A stretch of DNA of 64,000 bases, from positions 806,001 to 870,000 of the forward strand of contig NC_015559.1 of assembly GCF_000214215.1 (NCBI RefSeq). Direction: 5' to 3'. Shown here in pieces: positions 35,974 through 44,055 of the stretch (the stretch's first letter is position 1; the number at the start of each line of letters is the position of its first letter). A model generated the notes under the pieces. The model made no database searches and had not been told where the DNA came from. It saw nothing but the letters and a program-made list of their open reading frames with translations. The stretch is from Marinomonas posidonica IVIA-Po-181 (lineage in GTDB: Bacteria > Pseudomonadota > Gammaproteobacteria > Pseudomonadales > Marinomonadaceae). Both the position numbers and the translations under genes were made by a program.

Positions 35974-36011
35974 TGCTGCTTGAAAGACGTTTAGAACGTA
36001 TTCAAGCAGCA
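35974..36011. terminator. Long perfect hairpin between convergent lysR and fabY, possible terminator
   Basis: TGCTGCTTGAA (35974-35984) pairs with TTCAAGCAGCA (36001-36011), and ACGTT pairs with AACGT inside. There is no T-run on either side, so it is a non-canonical terminator or an RNA-stabilising hairpin. Confidence 0.5.
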
Positions 36012-36027
36012 GCGCAATGCTTTAAGA

Positions 36028-37944
36028 TTAGGTCAAATCGTCAAAGTCGTTATTGATGTGAAGATCAACTGGAAGGTCGTAGCCAGGCAGTTTGATATGC
36101 TGGTTGGTGATGTCCAATTCCTCTCCTCCAAGCACATTAAAGCCGAACTTGTAGGTTGGTAAGACTTCACCACGAATGGCGGCTTGATTGTATTCGGCCG
36201 CATTTTCAACCACAGTGGCTTTCTTCTGTTGATAATCTGCTAATTGCTCCGCTGAATAACGTTTTGCTAACATTTTCATTACTTGCTGAGGAGACAGCAG
36301 TATTGCGGTTGCATTGTTGCCGCCAAAGCCTTTTGAGTTTAGCAAGGCGGCGTCAAAATACTCAGCACCGTAGTGTTCGTGCTTCAATTGGAATTTCAAA
36401 CCGTCTTGATACACATCATCGGCAATGGCATTAGAGGTGGTGATGCCAGGTAAAATACCATCCTGCCAAACGCCGAGCGAAAGGTGTAATTGATCGCCAC
36501 CGGCAGTGCCTTGCGAATGACCTAAAAACGCTTTCATAGCAACGACTGGTATGTCTGTTGCACCAAAGCTGGTGGCCGCTTTGCTCAATACATGTGATTC
36601 GGTAATGCGGTTTTGTGGCGTGCTGGTACCGTGAGCTTGAATAAAGGTGCGTTTAGTTAAGCCTTCGTTGCCGACGATGTTTTCTAAATACGCCATGGCT
36701 TTACTCATGGTTAGATAGTTACCAACACCCGGTGCCGAAATGGATTTTTTGTGGCCATCTGCATGGGAATACACCGCTGGAATGGCGCCAAATATTTGAG
36801 CACCGAGCTCAATAGCAAGCTCATCATCCATTAACAGTGTCCATTGACTTGATTCTCCAATGGTGAAACCACAGTTTTCTGCAAAAGGGCGACAGCTGCG
36901 AGTGTGATCTGGCTCATCGTGCTGGCTTAATTTATCCAAAGCTAGCAATGAAACGTCTTCAGCCAATGCCCCCATGGTTCGGAAGCCTTCAATGATTTCA
37001 GGAGTGATAGGTGCATCACTTCCTCCAACCATGGCCACACGGAATTTGCCGGATTTTATGCCATCTACCGCGCGTTCTAAATTGAAGAAATAGGTCGCAC
37101 AAGCACCAATCGCTGTTCCCACATTACCAACACTTCCAAGTAAGTAAGCGCTGACAAAGTCGGCTGGCATTTGTGCATAGCCAAGAGGCAAATGTTTTGA
37201 AGTGGTACGTTTGCCCATAAGGGCCGATTTCAACATACCACCGAAGCCTAAATCGTCCATTTGGCCAATGGAATTGGCGGCATACACGGCCATTTTGTCA
37301 GGGGAGACTTTACTGCGAATGAGCTCCCAATCAATTCCACTGCTCTTAATCGCATCGGATGCGCCGTAAACCGTCATTTGCAAACCACGAGGGTGGTTAC
37401 GGCTCTGGTAGAGCTTACCAGCATCAAATCCTGTTGGTAGTTGTCCTGCAGATTTTACGGCCAATGGTTTAGTGTCTTTTACGAAGGCTTCTAAGTTACC
37501 ATCAACGGTAATTTCACTGATGGTGTCGGACACAGAGGTGACCTTCCAGTTTGAAGGTCTGTTTTTTGGTAAAGAGCGAGTTTTCGCTCTAAAGCTAAAT
37601 TTCTCTTCATTGGAAACTGCTTGTAAGGACGTCGCTTTATGGATGGTGACATGATCAACATCAAAAAGACTTGGATGAATACGGCGAATGAGCGTTTTAG
37701 CTAGGAGTTCTTCACCAATGCTGTCCACTAATGCTTCTGCATTGAGTGTCTCACCAGTGTCAGTTTGCCAAAGCCCATTTTTGTGCTCCGCCATATTGGT
37801 TAGCGTTGCAAGATCCAATAACACATCCTGCTGGATTGAGTTTGGTAGAAGATCAAATACGATTCGGCGATAAGCTTGATGTGATGAAGTACGACCAGCC
37901 GAATTAATTCCGCCAAAGCCAACAATAACAGGTAAACGGGCCAA
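36028..37944 (-). CDS. fabY: FabY-type beta-ketoacyl-ACP synthase
   Basis: A 638-residue thiolase-fold condensing enzyme, much longer than FabB or FabF (about 410) and of the size of Pseudomonas aeruginosa FabY, which starts fatty acid synthesis by condensing acetyl-CoA with malonyl-ACP. The Cys-His-His triad is visible: Cys282 in AIGACATYFFNLE, a His in QAHGTSTPQNRITE and a His in KAFLGHSQGTAGG. The N-terminal 200 residues contain extra structure beginning RLPVIVGFGGINSAGRTS. Cytoplasmic. It may replace FabH, an inference from Pseudomonas. Monocistronic. Confidence 0.85.
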   Translation of the reverse strand: MARLPVIVGFGGINSAGRTSSHQAYRRIVFDLLPNSIQQDVLLDLATLTNMAEHKNGLWQTDTGETLNAEALVDSIGEELLAKTLIRRIHPSLFDVDHVTIHKATSLQAVSNEEKFSFRAKTRSLPKNRPSNWKVTSVSDTISEITVDGNLEAFVKDTKPLAVKSAGQLPTGFDAGKLYQSRNHPRGLQMTVYGASDAIKSSGIDWELIRSKVSPDKMAVYAANSIGQMDDLGFGGMLKSALMGKRTTSKHLPLGYAQMPADFVSAYLLGSVGNVGTAIGACATYFFNLERAVDGIKSGKFRVAMVGGSDAPITPEIIEGFRTMGALAEDVSLLALDKLSQHDEPDHTRSCRPFAENCGFTIGESSQWTLLMDDELAIELGAQIFGAIPAVYSHADGHKKSISAPGVGNYLTMSKAMAYLENIVGNEGLTKRTFIQAHGTSTPQNRITESHVLSKAATSFGATDIPVVAMKAFLGHSQGTAGGDQLHLSLGVWQDGILPGITTSNAIADDVYQDGLKFQLKHEHYGAEYFDAALLNSKGFGGNNATAILLSPQQVMKMLAKRYSAEQLADYQQKKATVVENAAEYNQAAIRGEVLPTYKFGFNVLGGEELDITNQHIKLPGYDLPVDLHINNDFDDLT

Positions 37945-38101
37945 TTGAATTTCCTCGTTTTAGGGATGAGTAAAATATTACGGTATTGTAATGAAGGGGA
38001 TGGCGCTTAGCCACCCCAGACACAGTAATTTAGTAACGTAAACTTGCATTTTATTACATTTTTTCTATCTTGGATTCGGAAAAAAGTGCAATAAAAGATG
38101 G

Positions 38102-38953
38102 TTACTCATTATTTGCTTGTATGCGGTTAAAGCGCCATAGCTTGTTGTAGTTAATCAAGCCAATGATTTCCTTAACGTAAGCATGGCCACGCTGGGAATA
38201 ATGCTCTAAGCCTTGAGCCAATGCTAAGCCTGTAATGACTTCGTCTTGTTGCCTAAGGTTAGCACGGGTGTTTCGAAGTTTTTTATAGGCTGAGTTGGTG
38301 TTGAGGTTATCTATATATGCGAATACAGATTCACGAGCATCGTGGAATTTTCGGACTTCATGATCGGCATCATTATCACGAGAAACAGGTACTAGGCCGC
38401 AGCCTTTGCGAAAACACCATTGTCCGAAATAATTGTTGCCTTGAGTGGCGAAGCGAGAAGTGCCCCATGCCGATTCGTTGGCCGCTTGTGCAAGTACCAA
38501 TGACGTAGGAATGATATCAAGGCGCGTCAATAGTGTTTGAAGTTCTTGTGTCGAGTACTGGTCACGCACTTTGAGCTTGTTGTCTTTACGTAGTTTTGAT
38601 ATCCAAGCAATCTCTTTGTTAGACAGTGTATTTGACTTTTTAAGTATAGTATTTAGGCGTTCTCGATCGGCTAGGATCAAATCATTCTTTTCTTTGGCAA
38701 AAGGAGATAAGTATTCGAAGAAGGCTTTTTTACGAGCCTTAACATCTGTTATCGCTTGGAAGTCGGGCGCTTTGGTTTGGATGGGGTGAGATTTGAAGTA
38801 ATCCTTCTCGTCTTGTGTTGCTTCACCAGCTGAACTGACTTTTTCTGTCGTGTCTGCATCCGTTACGTCCTCTTCATCCTGAAATGGGCCGGTTTTAATC
38901 CATAAAACTAAAATTAGTATTATTGTGATAACCCAGAGTATTTTCTTTTCCAT
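38102..38953 (-). CDS. Bax-like glucosaminidase, membrane-anchored
   Basis: A 283-residue protein with an N-terminal membrane anchor (KILWVITIILILVLWIK, residues 4-20), a charged linker, and a C-terminal mannosyl-glycoprotein endo-beta-N-acetylglucosaminidase-type domain. The block LVLAQAANESAWGTSRFATQGNNYFGQWCF includes the catalytic glutamate region of GH73-like enzymes (AANESAWG) and is very like E. coli Bax. It probably cleaves peptidoglycan glycan strands in the periplasm. Two cysteines (CFRKGC) are conserved-looking and may form a disulfide. Stand-alone gene. Confidence 0.87.
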   Translation of the reverse strand: MEKKILWVITIILILVLWIKTGPFQDEEDVTDADTTEKVSSAGEATQDEKDYFKSHPIQTKAPDFQAITDVKARKKAFFEYLSPFAKEKNDLILADRERLNTILKKSNTLSNKEIAWISKLRKDNKLKVRDQYSTQELQTLLTRLDIIPTSLVLAQAANESAWGTSRFATQGNNYFGQWCFRKGCGLVPVSRDNDADHEVRKFHDARESVFAYIDNLNTNSAYKKLRNTRANLRQQDEVITGLALAQGLEHYSQRGHAYVKEIIGLINYNKLWRFNRIQANNE

Positions 38954-39136
38954 AAACAGCTACAACTCTCAACTATAACATAGGGATTTGCTTTATTTCG
39001 CTCAATGTCGAGGCGCTATCAAAAAGCAAAAGAGGCACCATTATCCTTAAAATGCGTTCAATTTAACAGTCTTTAGAATATTCGCAGACGATATGATGAC
39101 GTTTTCGGGCGCCATCATTCGTATACCTTATCAAGA

Positions 39137-40111
39137 CTAAGCTAAAAATAATTGGCTTGGGCCAACGGGAACAACCTGAGTCGGGTTGATGTTTTTGTGG
39201 CTGTAGTAATAGTGCCGCTTTATATGATCAAAGTTGACCGTTTCAGCGATTCCTTGATATTCATACAAAGTTCGTAAGTAGCGATTGATATTTGGGTAGT
39301 CGAGAATGCGTTTTAGATTGCATTTGAAGTGACCAAAGTACACGGCATCAAAACGAATTAAGGTGGTAAATAAGCGCCAGTCAGCCTCAGTTTGTTGGTT
39401 ACCCATTAAATAGTGTCGATCTTGTAATCTATCGTCTAGATAATCCAGTGTTTCAAACAATGGTGTTAAAGCTTCCTCATAAGCCACTTGAGTGGTGGCA
39501 AAGCCGCATTTATACACGCCATTGTTCAGTGTGTGATAAACCTTATCATTTATCTCATCAATCTCTGGGGCAAGTTCGTCTGGGTAAAAATCTAAGGTGT
39601 TTCCAGTGAGCTTATTAAAGGCACTATTAAACATGCGAATGATATCTGCGGACTCATTTGAAACAATAGTGTTCGTTTTTTTGTCCCATAAAATGGGTAC
39701 GGTGACTCGTCCGCTGTAATCTTGTTTGGCCTTGGTATAAATTTGGTGAGCAAATTGAAATTGATGTAATGGATCACCATTGGCGACATGTCCATCTTGG
39801 AAATTGGTATCTGCCTTGAATTCCCAGCCATTTTCTAACATGTCTGGGTGAACACAGCTGACGCTGATGATGTCTTCTAATTGTTTCAGATGTCGGAATA
39901 TCAAAGTACGGTGCGCCCAAGGACATGCCAAAGAAACGTACAAATGATAGCGTCCAACTTCGGCTGGGAAATGATCGTCTTGATTGGCATCGTACTGATC
40001 GCTTGAATAAATCCAGTTTCGAAAGACGGCTTCGCTACGGATGAACTTACCTTGTGACTTTTTGGTGTCGTACCATTGGTCGACCCATTCGCCATCTACT
40101 AATAATCCCAT
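39137..40111 (-). CDS. Glutathionyl-hydroquinone reductase (YqjG/Xi-class GST)
   Basis: A 324-residue Xi-class glutathione transferase that reduces glutathionyl-hydroquinones and similar conjugates. The active-site motif YVSLACPWAHRTLI places the nucleophilic Cys at 63, the same number as in E. coli YqjG. The C-terminal helical domain includes LDDRLQDRHYLMGNQQTEADWRLFTTLIRFDAVYFGHFKCN, also typical. Cytoplasmic, monocistronic. It is divergent from the GGDEF gene with 111 bases between. Confidence 0.94.
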   Translation of the reverse strand: MGLLVDGEWVDQWYDTKKSQGKFIRSEAVFRNWIYSSDQYDANQDDHFPAEVGRYHLYVSLACPWAHRTLIFRHLKQLEDIISVSCVHPDMLENGWEFKADTNFQDGHVANGDPLHQFQFAHQIYTKAKQDYSGRVTVPILWDKKTNTIVSNESADIIRMFNSAFNKLTGNTLDFYPDELAPEIDEINDKVYHTLNNGVYKCGFATTQVAYEEALTPLFETLDYLDDRLQDRHYLMGNQQTEADWRLFTTLIRFDAVYFGHFKCNLKRILDYPNINRYLRTLYEYQGIAETVNFDHIKRHYYYSHKNINPTQVVPVGPSQLFLA

Positions 40112-40222
40112 TGTCTTTTCCTTATCTTTTATATTTCTGCATATTATTAATGAAACAGAACGCGTTTCGGGGCAATATATTGGTCGTATTTAATCGAATG
40201 ATTCGATGGGTTTGGTTGTCCT

Positions 40223-41374
40223 ATGTCTGAGCGTTTTGGTTCTTTGTTCGCACCATGTTGTATCTTGCTCCTAAGTGTCTATGCGAGCTTATATGTTGGC
40301 TTACTGCCGCCCGTTTGGGTCAGTATTTTGCCGTTGATGCCTTTGATTCTAGCAGGTGTCGCCATTTTACTTGCTTGGCATTTTAATAAGGGCCGTGTTT
40401 TTATTCTGGTGTTGCTGCTGTTGATCCCCAAATTGTATGGGGGCTCGAATCAAACAGCTTCCATAACCGCGTATTTGGTGGTGTCTTGTTTTTGTGTAGC
40501 GTTGTTGGCGTTTGTTAAGGAGAGAGGTTTTTTTAATCGCTTTGCTGTCAATCGCTTACTGTTTGTCGCCATGCTAGTGTGTTGGTGTTATGCGGTTGAA
40601 CGTCACTGGGTGTCTTTTGCATTTCTTGATCAAGCGGTTTTCCAACTGCCTTTCACTTGGTCTGATTTATTGCTTTGGTTTGGCCTTGTCGTCAGTATCA
40701 TGCTTATGGCCATGGCATGGTGGTTAAGTAATGATGCTTTTCATGCCAGTGGTTTGATTAGTATTTTGAGTCTGATCATCATTTCTCGCTTTAGTGTCTC
40801 AGGTGTGCAATACGACACCTTGCTGTCGGCGCAATGTCTGTTGTGGATCTGGTTCCTATTGATGGAAAGTTATCGTATGGCGTATTTGGACGACATGACG
40901 CGCTTACCAGGACGTCGTGCCTTGAATGAGCAGTTGGTTGGCTTGTCCAAGAATTATGCCATCGCCATGGTCGATGTGGATCATTTTAAAAAGTTCAATG
41001 ACACCTATGGCCACGATATGGGAGATAAGGTGTTAAAGAGCGTTGCCCAGCAATTAAAGTTGTTTTCTGCTCCAGGTCGAGCTTTTCGCTATGGTGGTGA
41101 AGAGTTTACGTTGGTTTTTCGGCGAGCTCAGGTGAAAGAGGTCGAGGCGGTTTTAGAGACAGTGCGTGAAAGTATTGAGGACGCTCAAGTTGAAGTCCTT
41201 GATCCTAAAAAGAAAAAGGACATTGAGGTGAATGTGACGGCGAGTATTGGTGTGGCATTTGCGTCCGCTGGTGAGATACCAACCAATGTGCTCAAACGAG
41301 CGGATGAGGCTCTGTATCAATCGAAGGAGAAGGGCCGTAACCGAGTTTCTAAGTCACTCCCTGCGAAAATTTAA
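40223..41374 (+). CDS. Membrane-bound GGDEF diguanylate cyclase
   Basis: A 383-residue protein: about seven membrane segments in residues 1-215, then a GGDEF domain. The active site is RYGGEEF with preceding DVDHFKKFNDTYGHDMGDKVL, so cyclic-di-GMP synthesis from two GTP is expected. The RxxD inhibitory site normally just upstream of GGEEF is absent (SAPG instead), suggesting no product inhibition through that site. No partner gene is adjacent. Signals may be sensed by the membrane region; ligand unknown. c-di-GMP could affect polysaccharide export genes of this window, but nothing in the sequence shows it. Confidence 0.92.
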   Translation: MSERFGSLFAPCCILLLSVYASLYVGLLPPVWVSILPLMPLILAGVAILLAWHFNKGRVFILVLLLLIPKLYGGSNQTASITAYLVVSCFCVALLAFVKERGFFNRFAVNRLLFVAMLVCWCYAVERHWVSFAFLDQAVFQLPFTWSDLLLWFGLVVSIMLMAMAWWLSNDAFHASGLISILSLIIISRFSVSGVQYDTLLSAQCLLWIWFLLMESYRMAYLDDMTRLPGRRALNEQLVGLSKNYAIAMVDVDHFKKFNDTYGHDMGDKVLKSVAQQLKLFSAPGRAFRYGGEEFTLVFRRAQVKEVEAVLETVRESIEDAQVEVLDPKKKKDIEVNVTASIGVAFASAGEIPTNVLKRADEALYQSKEKGRNRVSKSLPAKI

Positions 41375-41425
41375 ATCGAAAAATAAAAAAATTGACCGTT
41401 TGTTTAGTTTTTTTGGTTCAAACTA

Positions 41426-41453
41426 TTGCACTGTTACATCAGCTGTCTATAAT
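41426..41453 (+). promoter_or_regulatory. Strong sigma70-like promoter of the candidate small RNA
   Basis: TTGCAC (41426-41431), a 16-base spacer, then a perfect TATAAT (41448-41453). Among the closest matches to consensus I noticed in the window. The predicted start is near 41460, and no ORF with an SD follows before the terminator. Confidence 0.65.
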
Positions 41454-41459
41454 TAATCT

Positions 41460-41609
41460 CAGAATTCAAGAACATTAAGGTACATGTCATTTATATGGGC
41501 CTTAATCACAGCGCCAACGTGGTGTAACAGTTAGCTTAAATAATGAATGCCTATAGTTATTTGAGTCTCTGTTACGAGGGGAAATGGGGAGCTTCGGCTC
41601 CCTTTTTTT
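41460..41609 (+). ncRNA. Candidate small non-coding RNA, about 150 nt
   Basis: The transcript would have four stacked hairpins: ATTAAGG/CCTTAAT (41474-41480, 41500-41506); a short CGCCA/TGGTG stem; a compound stem GTAACAG/CTGTTAC (41524-41530, 41569-41575) enclosing CTTAAATAA/TTATTTGAG; and the terminator GGGAGC-TTCG-GCTCCC (41587-41602) followed by seven T. The unpaired piece GAGGGGAAATG between hairpins 3 and 4 is purine-rich and could pair with a ribosome-binding site. I do not recognise it as 6S, tmRNA, Spot 42, RsmY or RsmZ. Direction and extent are inferred from promoter and terminator only. Confidence 0.6.
41587..41609 (+). terminator. Strong intrinsic terminator with TTCG tetraloop
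   Basis: GGGAGC (41587-41592), TTCG loop, GCTCCC (41597-41602), then TTTTTTT (41603-41609). Classical rho-independent terminator, more than 200 bases away from the preceding gene. Confidence 0.93.
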
Positions 41610-41820
41610 ATGCCTGCATTTCATACCTGCCTTCTCTTTATTGTGATCTTTTTGCTGGTCTTTTTTTATTTCCTTAGTGTGTTGAGTGAATTTAGGATCT
41701 GGCATATTTTGTATTCGGCTACCTTCGTGACAGCGTCAAAGAGTGTTATTCTTATACTCTCTCTGAATAGGATAATCAGAGTTTCCCCTACTATTGACTA
41801 GAAAGCAGCGAGGCTAGACT

Positions 41821-42468
41821 TTGAGCGACGCAAAACGACCTAAAGATCAGCTGAAAGCACACATTAGAGCGCAAAATCAAACTCTTATATTGGAAACATC
41901 GGAGCGAGTGTTTGCTCGTCAAGGGTTGGCAAAGACCACAACCCAAATGATTGCTGATGAGGCTGGCTTACCTAAAGCTAATGTGCATTATTATTACCGA
42001 TCGAAAAAAGATTTATTGGAAGCTGTGTTAGAGCGTATTTTGGAAATGTGGCTTCACTCTGTCAGCGAATTTAATGTCGAGGAAGGTCCAAAGCGGAATC
42101 TAACTCGATACATAAGTGAGAAGATTGATCAGTCTCGTGATAATAAAAATGCCTCTAAGGTATTTGCTATGGCGTTAATCGGTGAAGAGCCCTTTGTGCT
42201 GGATTACTTACGTCGCTTGTTTGTTTCTGAATTGAGTCGTGAAAAAGCCACGATTGAAACATGGGTCAATGAGGAGTTAATGGACCCTGTGCCAGTAGAG
42301 CATTTGTTTATCAGTATTTGGGCCATGACACAGACCTACGCAGATTTTGATGCACAGGTGCGCATTATGTTGCAAAAAGAATGTTTGGGTGAAAGTGATT
42401 ATGATGAGGCAAAAGTCTTTATCACGCGAATGGTGTTAGCAGGTTGTGGTGTGAAGGAGTTGCTATGA
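41821..42468 (+). CDS. TetR-family regulator, RutR-like
   Basis: A 215-residue TetR regulator. The HTH is TTQMIADEAGLPKANVHYYYRSKKDLLEAVLERILEMWL, and the C-terminal domain contains HLFISIWAMTQTYADFDAQV, strikingly like E. coli RutR (HLIFMIWASTQHYADF), which binds uracil or thymine. The start is TTG at 41821 with GAGG about eight bases upstream; there is no nearby ATG in frame. It overlaps the LysE-family exporter gene by four bases (ATGA), so it probably controls that gene. Whether it senses pyrimidines is unproven; no rut genes are here, though upp lies 700 bases away. Confidence 0.85.
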   Translation: MSDAKRPKDQLKAHIRAQNQTLILETSERVFARQGLAKTTTQMIADEAGLPKANVHYYYRSKKDLLEAVLERILEMWLHSVSEFNVEEGPKRNLTRYISEKIDQSRDNKNASKVFAMALIGEEPFVLDYLRRLFVSELSREKATIETWVNEELMDPVPVEHLFISIWAMTQTYADFDAQVRIMLQKECLGESDYDEAKVFITRMVLAGCGVKELL

Positions 42469-43088
42469 CTGTCGAAAGTAGTCTTACTTTTTTTGTCGCT
42501 ATTTTTATCTTCGGTATAACGCCGGGGCCAGGTGTATTTGCCATCATTGCAAGAAGCATGACTCAAGGTGCTCGTGCCAGTGTGACTTTGTGTGTTGGTA
42601 TGACGGCGGCTGATATCCTGTATTTGGTTATGGCTTGTTTGGGGTTGGCAGTGATTGCGCAAACTATGGAAGGGCTGTTTTTGGCCATTCGGTATCTTGG
42701 TGCTGCGTATCTGATCTACTTAGGTTGGAAAATGTGGAAAGCGCCTTTGGTAAGTCACATGGAGGAAGTGCCAGTGGCAAAGTCGTCTAAGCAAGAAATG
42801 GCCAGTTTGGCACAAGGTTTTATGATCTCCGCATCAAACCCGAAAGTCATTTTGTTTTACATCGCATTTTTACCGACCTTCATGGATTTGACCATTTTGA
42901 CCACTTGGGACATCGCGTTGGCATCGGTGTTGGCCTTTGTTGCGCTTATGCTGGGGTTAACCTTGGTGTCAGTGAGTGTGTCACAAGCGCGTCGCATGAT
43001 GAAATCTAGCTCGGCGATGAAAGCCCTTAATCGAGTGGCTGGTAGTATTATGATCAGTGCAGGCGGATATTTGGCTTTAAGAAGTTAG
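42465..43088 (+). CDS. LysE/RhtB-family amino acid exporter
   Basis: A 207-residue inner-membrane translocator with five or six hydrophobic segments. The N-terminus FIFGITPGPGVFAIIARSMTQGARAS and the block GLAVIAQTMEGLFLAIRYLGAAYLIYLGWKMW are classic RhtB features. The start at 42465 has AAGGAG (42454-42459) upstream and overlaps the TetR stop; an upstream in-frame GTG lies inside the TetR gene. Exports an amino acid or related metabolite; substrate unknown. Likely regulated by the coupled TetR protein. Confidence 0.88.
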   Translation: MTVESSLTFFVAIFIFGITPGPGVFAIIARSMTQGARASVTLCVGMTAADILYLVMACLGLAVIAQTMEGLFLAIRYLGAAYLIYLGWKMWKAPLVSHMEEVPVAKSSKQEMASLAQGFMISASNPKVILFYIAFLPTFMDLTILTTWDIALASVLAFVALMLGLTLVSVSVSQARRMMKSSSAMKALNRVAGSIMISAGGYLALRS

Positions 43089-43107
43089 GTTTTAGGTTCG
43101 TACCACA

Positions 43108-43140
43108 AGCCGCCACAGCATAATGCTTTTTGGCGGCTTT
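43108..43140. terminator. Bidirectional terminator between the LysE-family gene and upp
   Basis: AAGCCGCCA (43108-43116) pairs perfectly with TGGCGGCTT (43132-43140), followed by TTTT. It lies between convergent genes. Confidence 0.88.
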
Positions 43141-43156
43141 TTTATGACTTTTATGA

Positions 43157-43813
43157 TTAGCGCGTGCCGTAAATGCGGTCACCCGCGTCACCAACTCCTG
43201 GGCGGATATAAGCATGTTCGTCTAAACCGCGATCAATAGTGCCAATGTACATGGCCACATCTGGGTGTGCTTCTTTGAAAGCTTGAATGCCTTCCGGTGC
43301 CGCAAAAAGACAAATGAATCGAATGTCTGAAGCGCCCATTTTTTTCATCTTATCAATCGCCATGATGGCAGAATTACCGGTTGCCAGCATTGGGTCTACT
43401 ACAATAATGGTTCGTTCATTTACTGAATGTGGCATTTTTAAATAGTATTCAACAGGCTGCTTGGTTTCTGGGTCGCGGTACAGTCCCACATGACCAACAC
43501 GAGCAGAAGGTGATAGTTTCAAAACACCTTCGGCCAAACCATTACCAGCACGCATGATGGTGACAATGCAAAGTTTTTTTCCTTTTAAGACTGGGCACAT
43601 GGCTGTCTCAAGCGGGGTTTCAATTTCAATATCAATGGTATCTAAATCGCGAGTCGCTTCGTAACCAATTAAGGTGCCGAGTTCTTCAACCAGCATTCGG
43701 AATTCACGAGTGCTGGTGTTTTTGTCGCGCAAACTGGTTAGCTTGTGTTTTACGAAAGGGTGGTTGATGACAAAAATATCGTCATATTTTGTGAGTAGTT
43801 GTTCGCGGGTCAT
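43157..43813 (-). CDS. upp: Uracil phosphoribosyltransferase
   Basis: A 218-residue enzyme converting uracil and PRPP to UMP and pyrophosphate (pyrimidine salvage). The PRPP-binding motif [18 protein letters not shown], the N-terminal [22 protein letters not shown] and the C-terminal uracil site [14 protein letters not shown] are all present. I chose the ATG at 43813, preceded by AAAGGAA, rather than an upstream in-frame ATG at 43888 that adds 25 unrelated residues. No uraA permease gene follows it in this window. Confidence 0.95.
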   Translation of the reverse strand: MTREQLLTKYDDIFVINHPFVKHKLTSLRDKNTSTREFRMLVEELGTLIGYEATRDLDTIDIEIETPLETAMCPVLKGKKLCIVTIMRAGNGLAEGVLKLSPSARVGHVGLYRDPETKQPVEYYLKMPHSVNERTIIVVDPMLATGNSAIMAIDKMKKMGASDIRFICLFAAPEGIQAFKEAHPDVAMYIGTIDRGLDEHAYIRPGVGDAGDRIYGTR

Positions 43814-44055
43814 ACGCTTTTCCTTTTCGTTTGGCGAGCTGAGGGCGTTGCAATAGTGGTGACGCAATATTTGTGCTGATGATACCACTAACTCACTTTT
43901 GGCTGAACATTTAATCTTGTCCTCCTAGTTAGCAGCTTGTCATAACTGATTAGGGGAACTTGTTTTTGGCAAGATCGTCATTACATAAGAAATAACTCAA
44001 TACATTTAGACAACGACTTTGTTTTCGTAAACAGAGCCAAAGAAAGAGATTAGCA

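Larger units (their letters stand above)
41375..41820. other. 446-base gene-free region holding a probable small RNA
   Basis: Between the GGDEF gene and the TetR gene there is no protein-coding signal. The part 41426-41609 has its own promoter, a structured segment and a strong terminator, described separately. The remaining part (41610-41820) carries the promoter region of the TetR-LysE pair, and a GAGG at about 41810 is the SD for the TTG start at 41821. Confidence 0.6.

Noticed and set aside
41502-41705. 67-residue basic frame on the minus strand across the candidate small RNA
   Set aside because: No SD; the region is better explained by paired stems and a terminator on the plus strand.
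43940-43990. Heat-shock (sigma32) promoter for the Lon-type gene
   Set aside because: CTTG-like and CAT-like pieces are present, but the spacing does not fit the sigma32 consensus.
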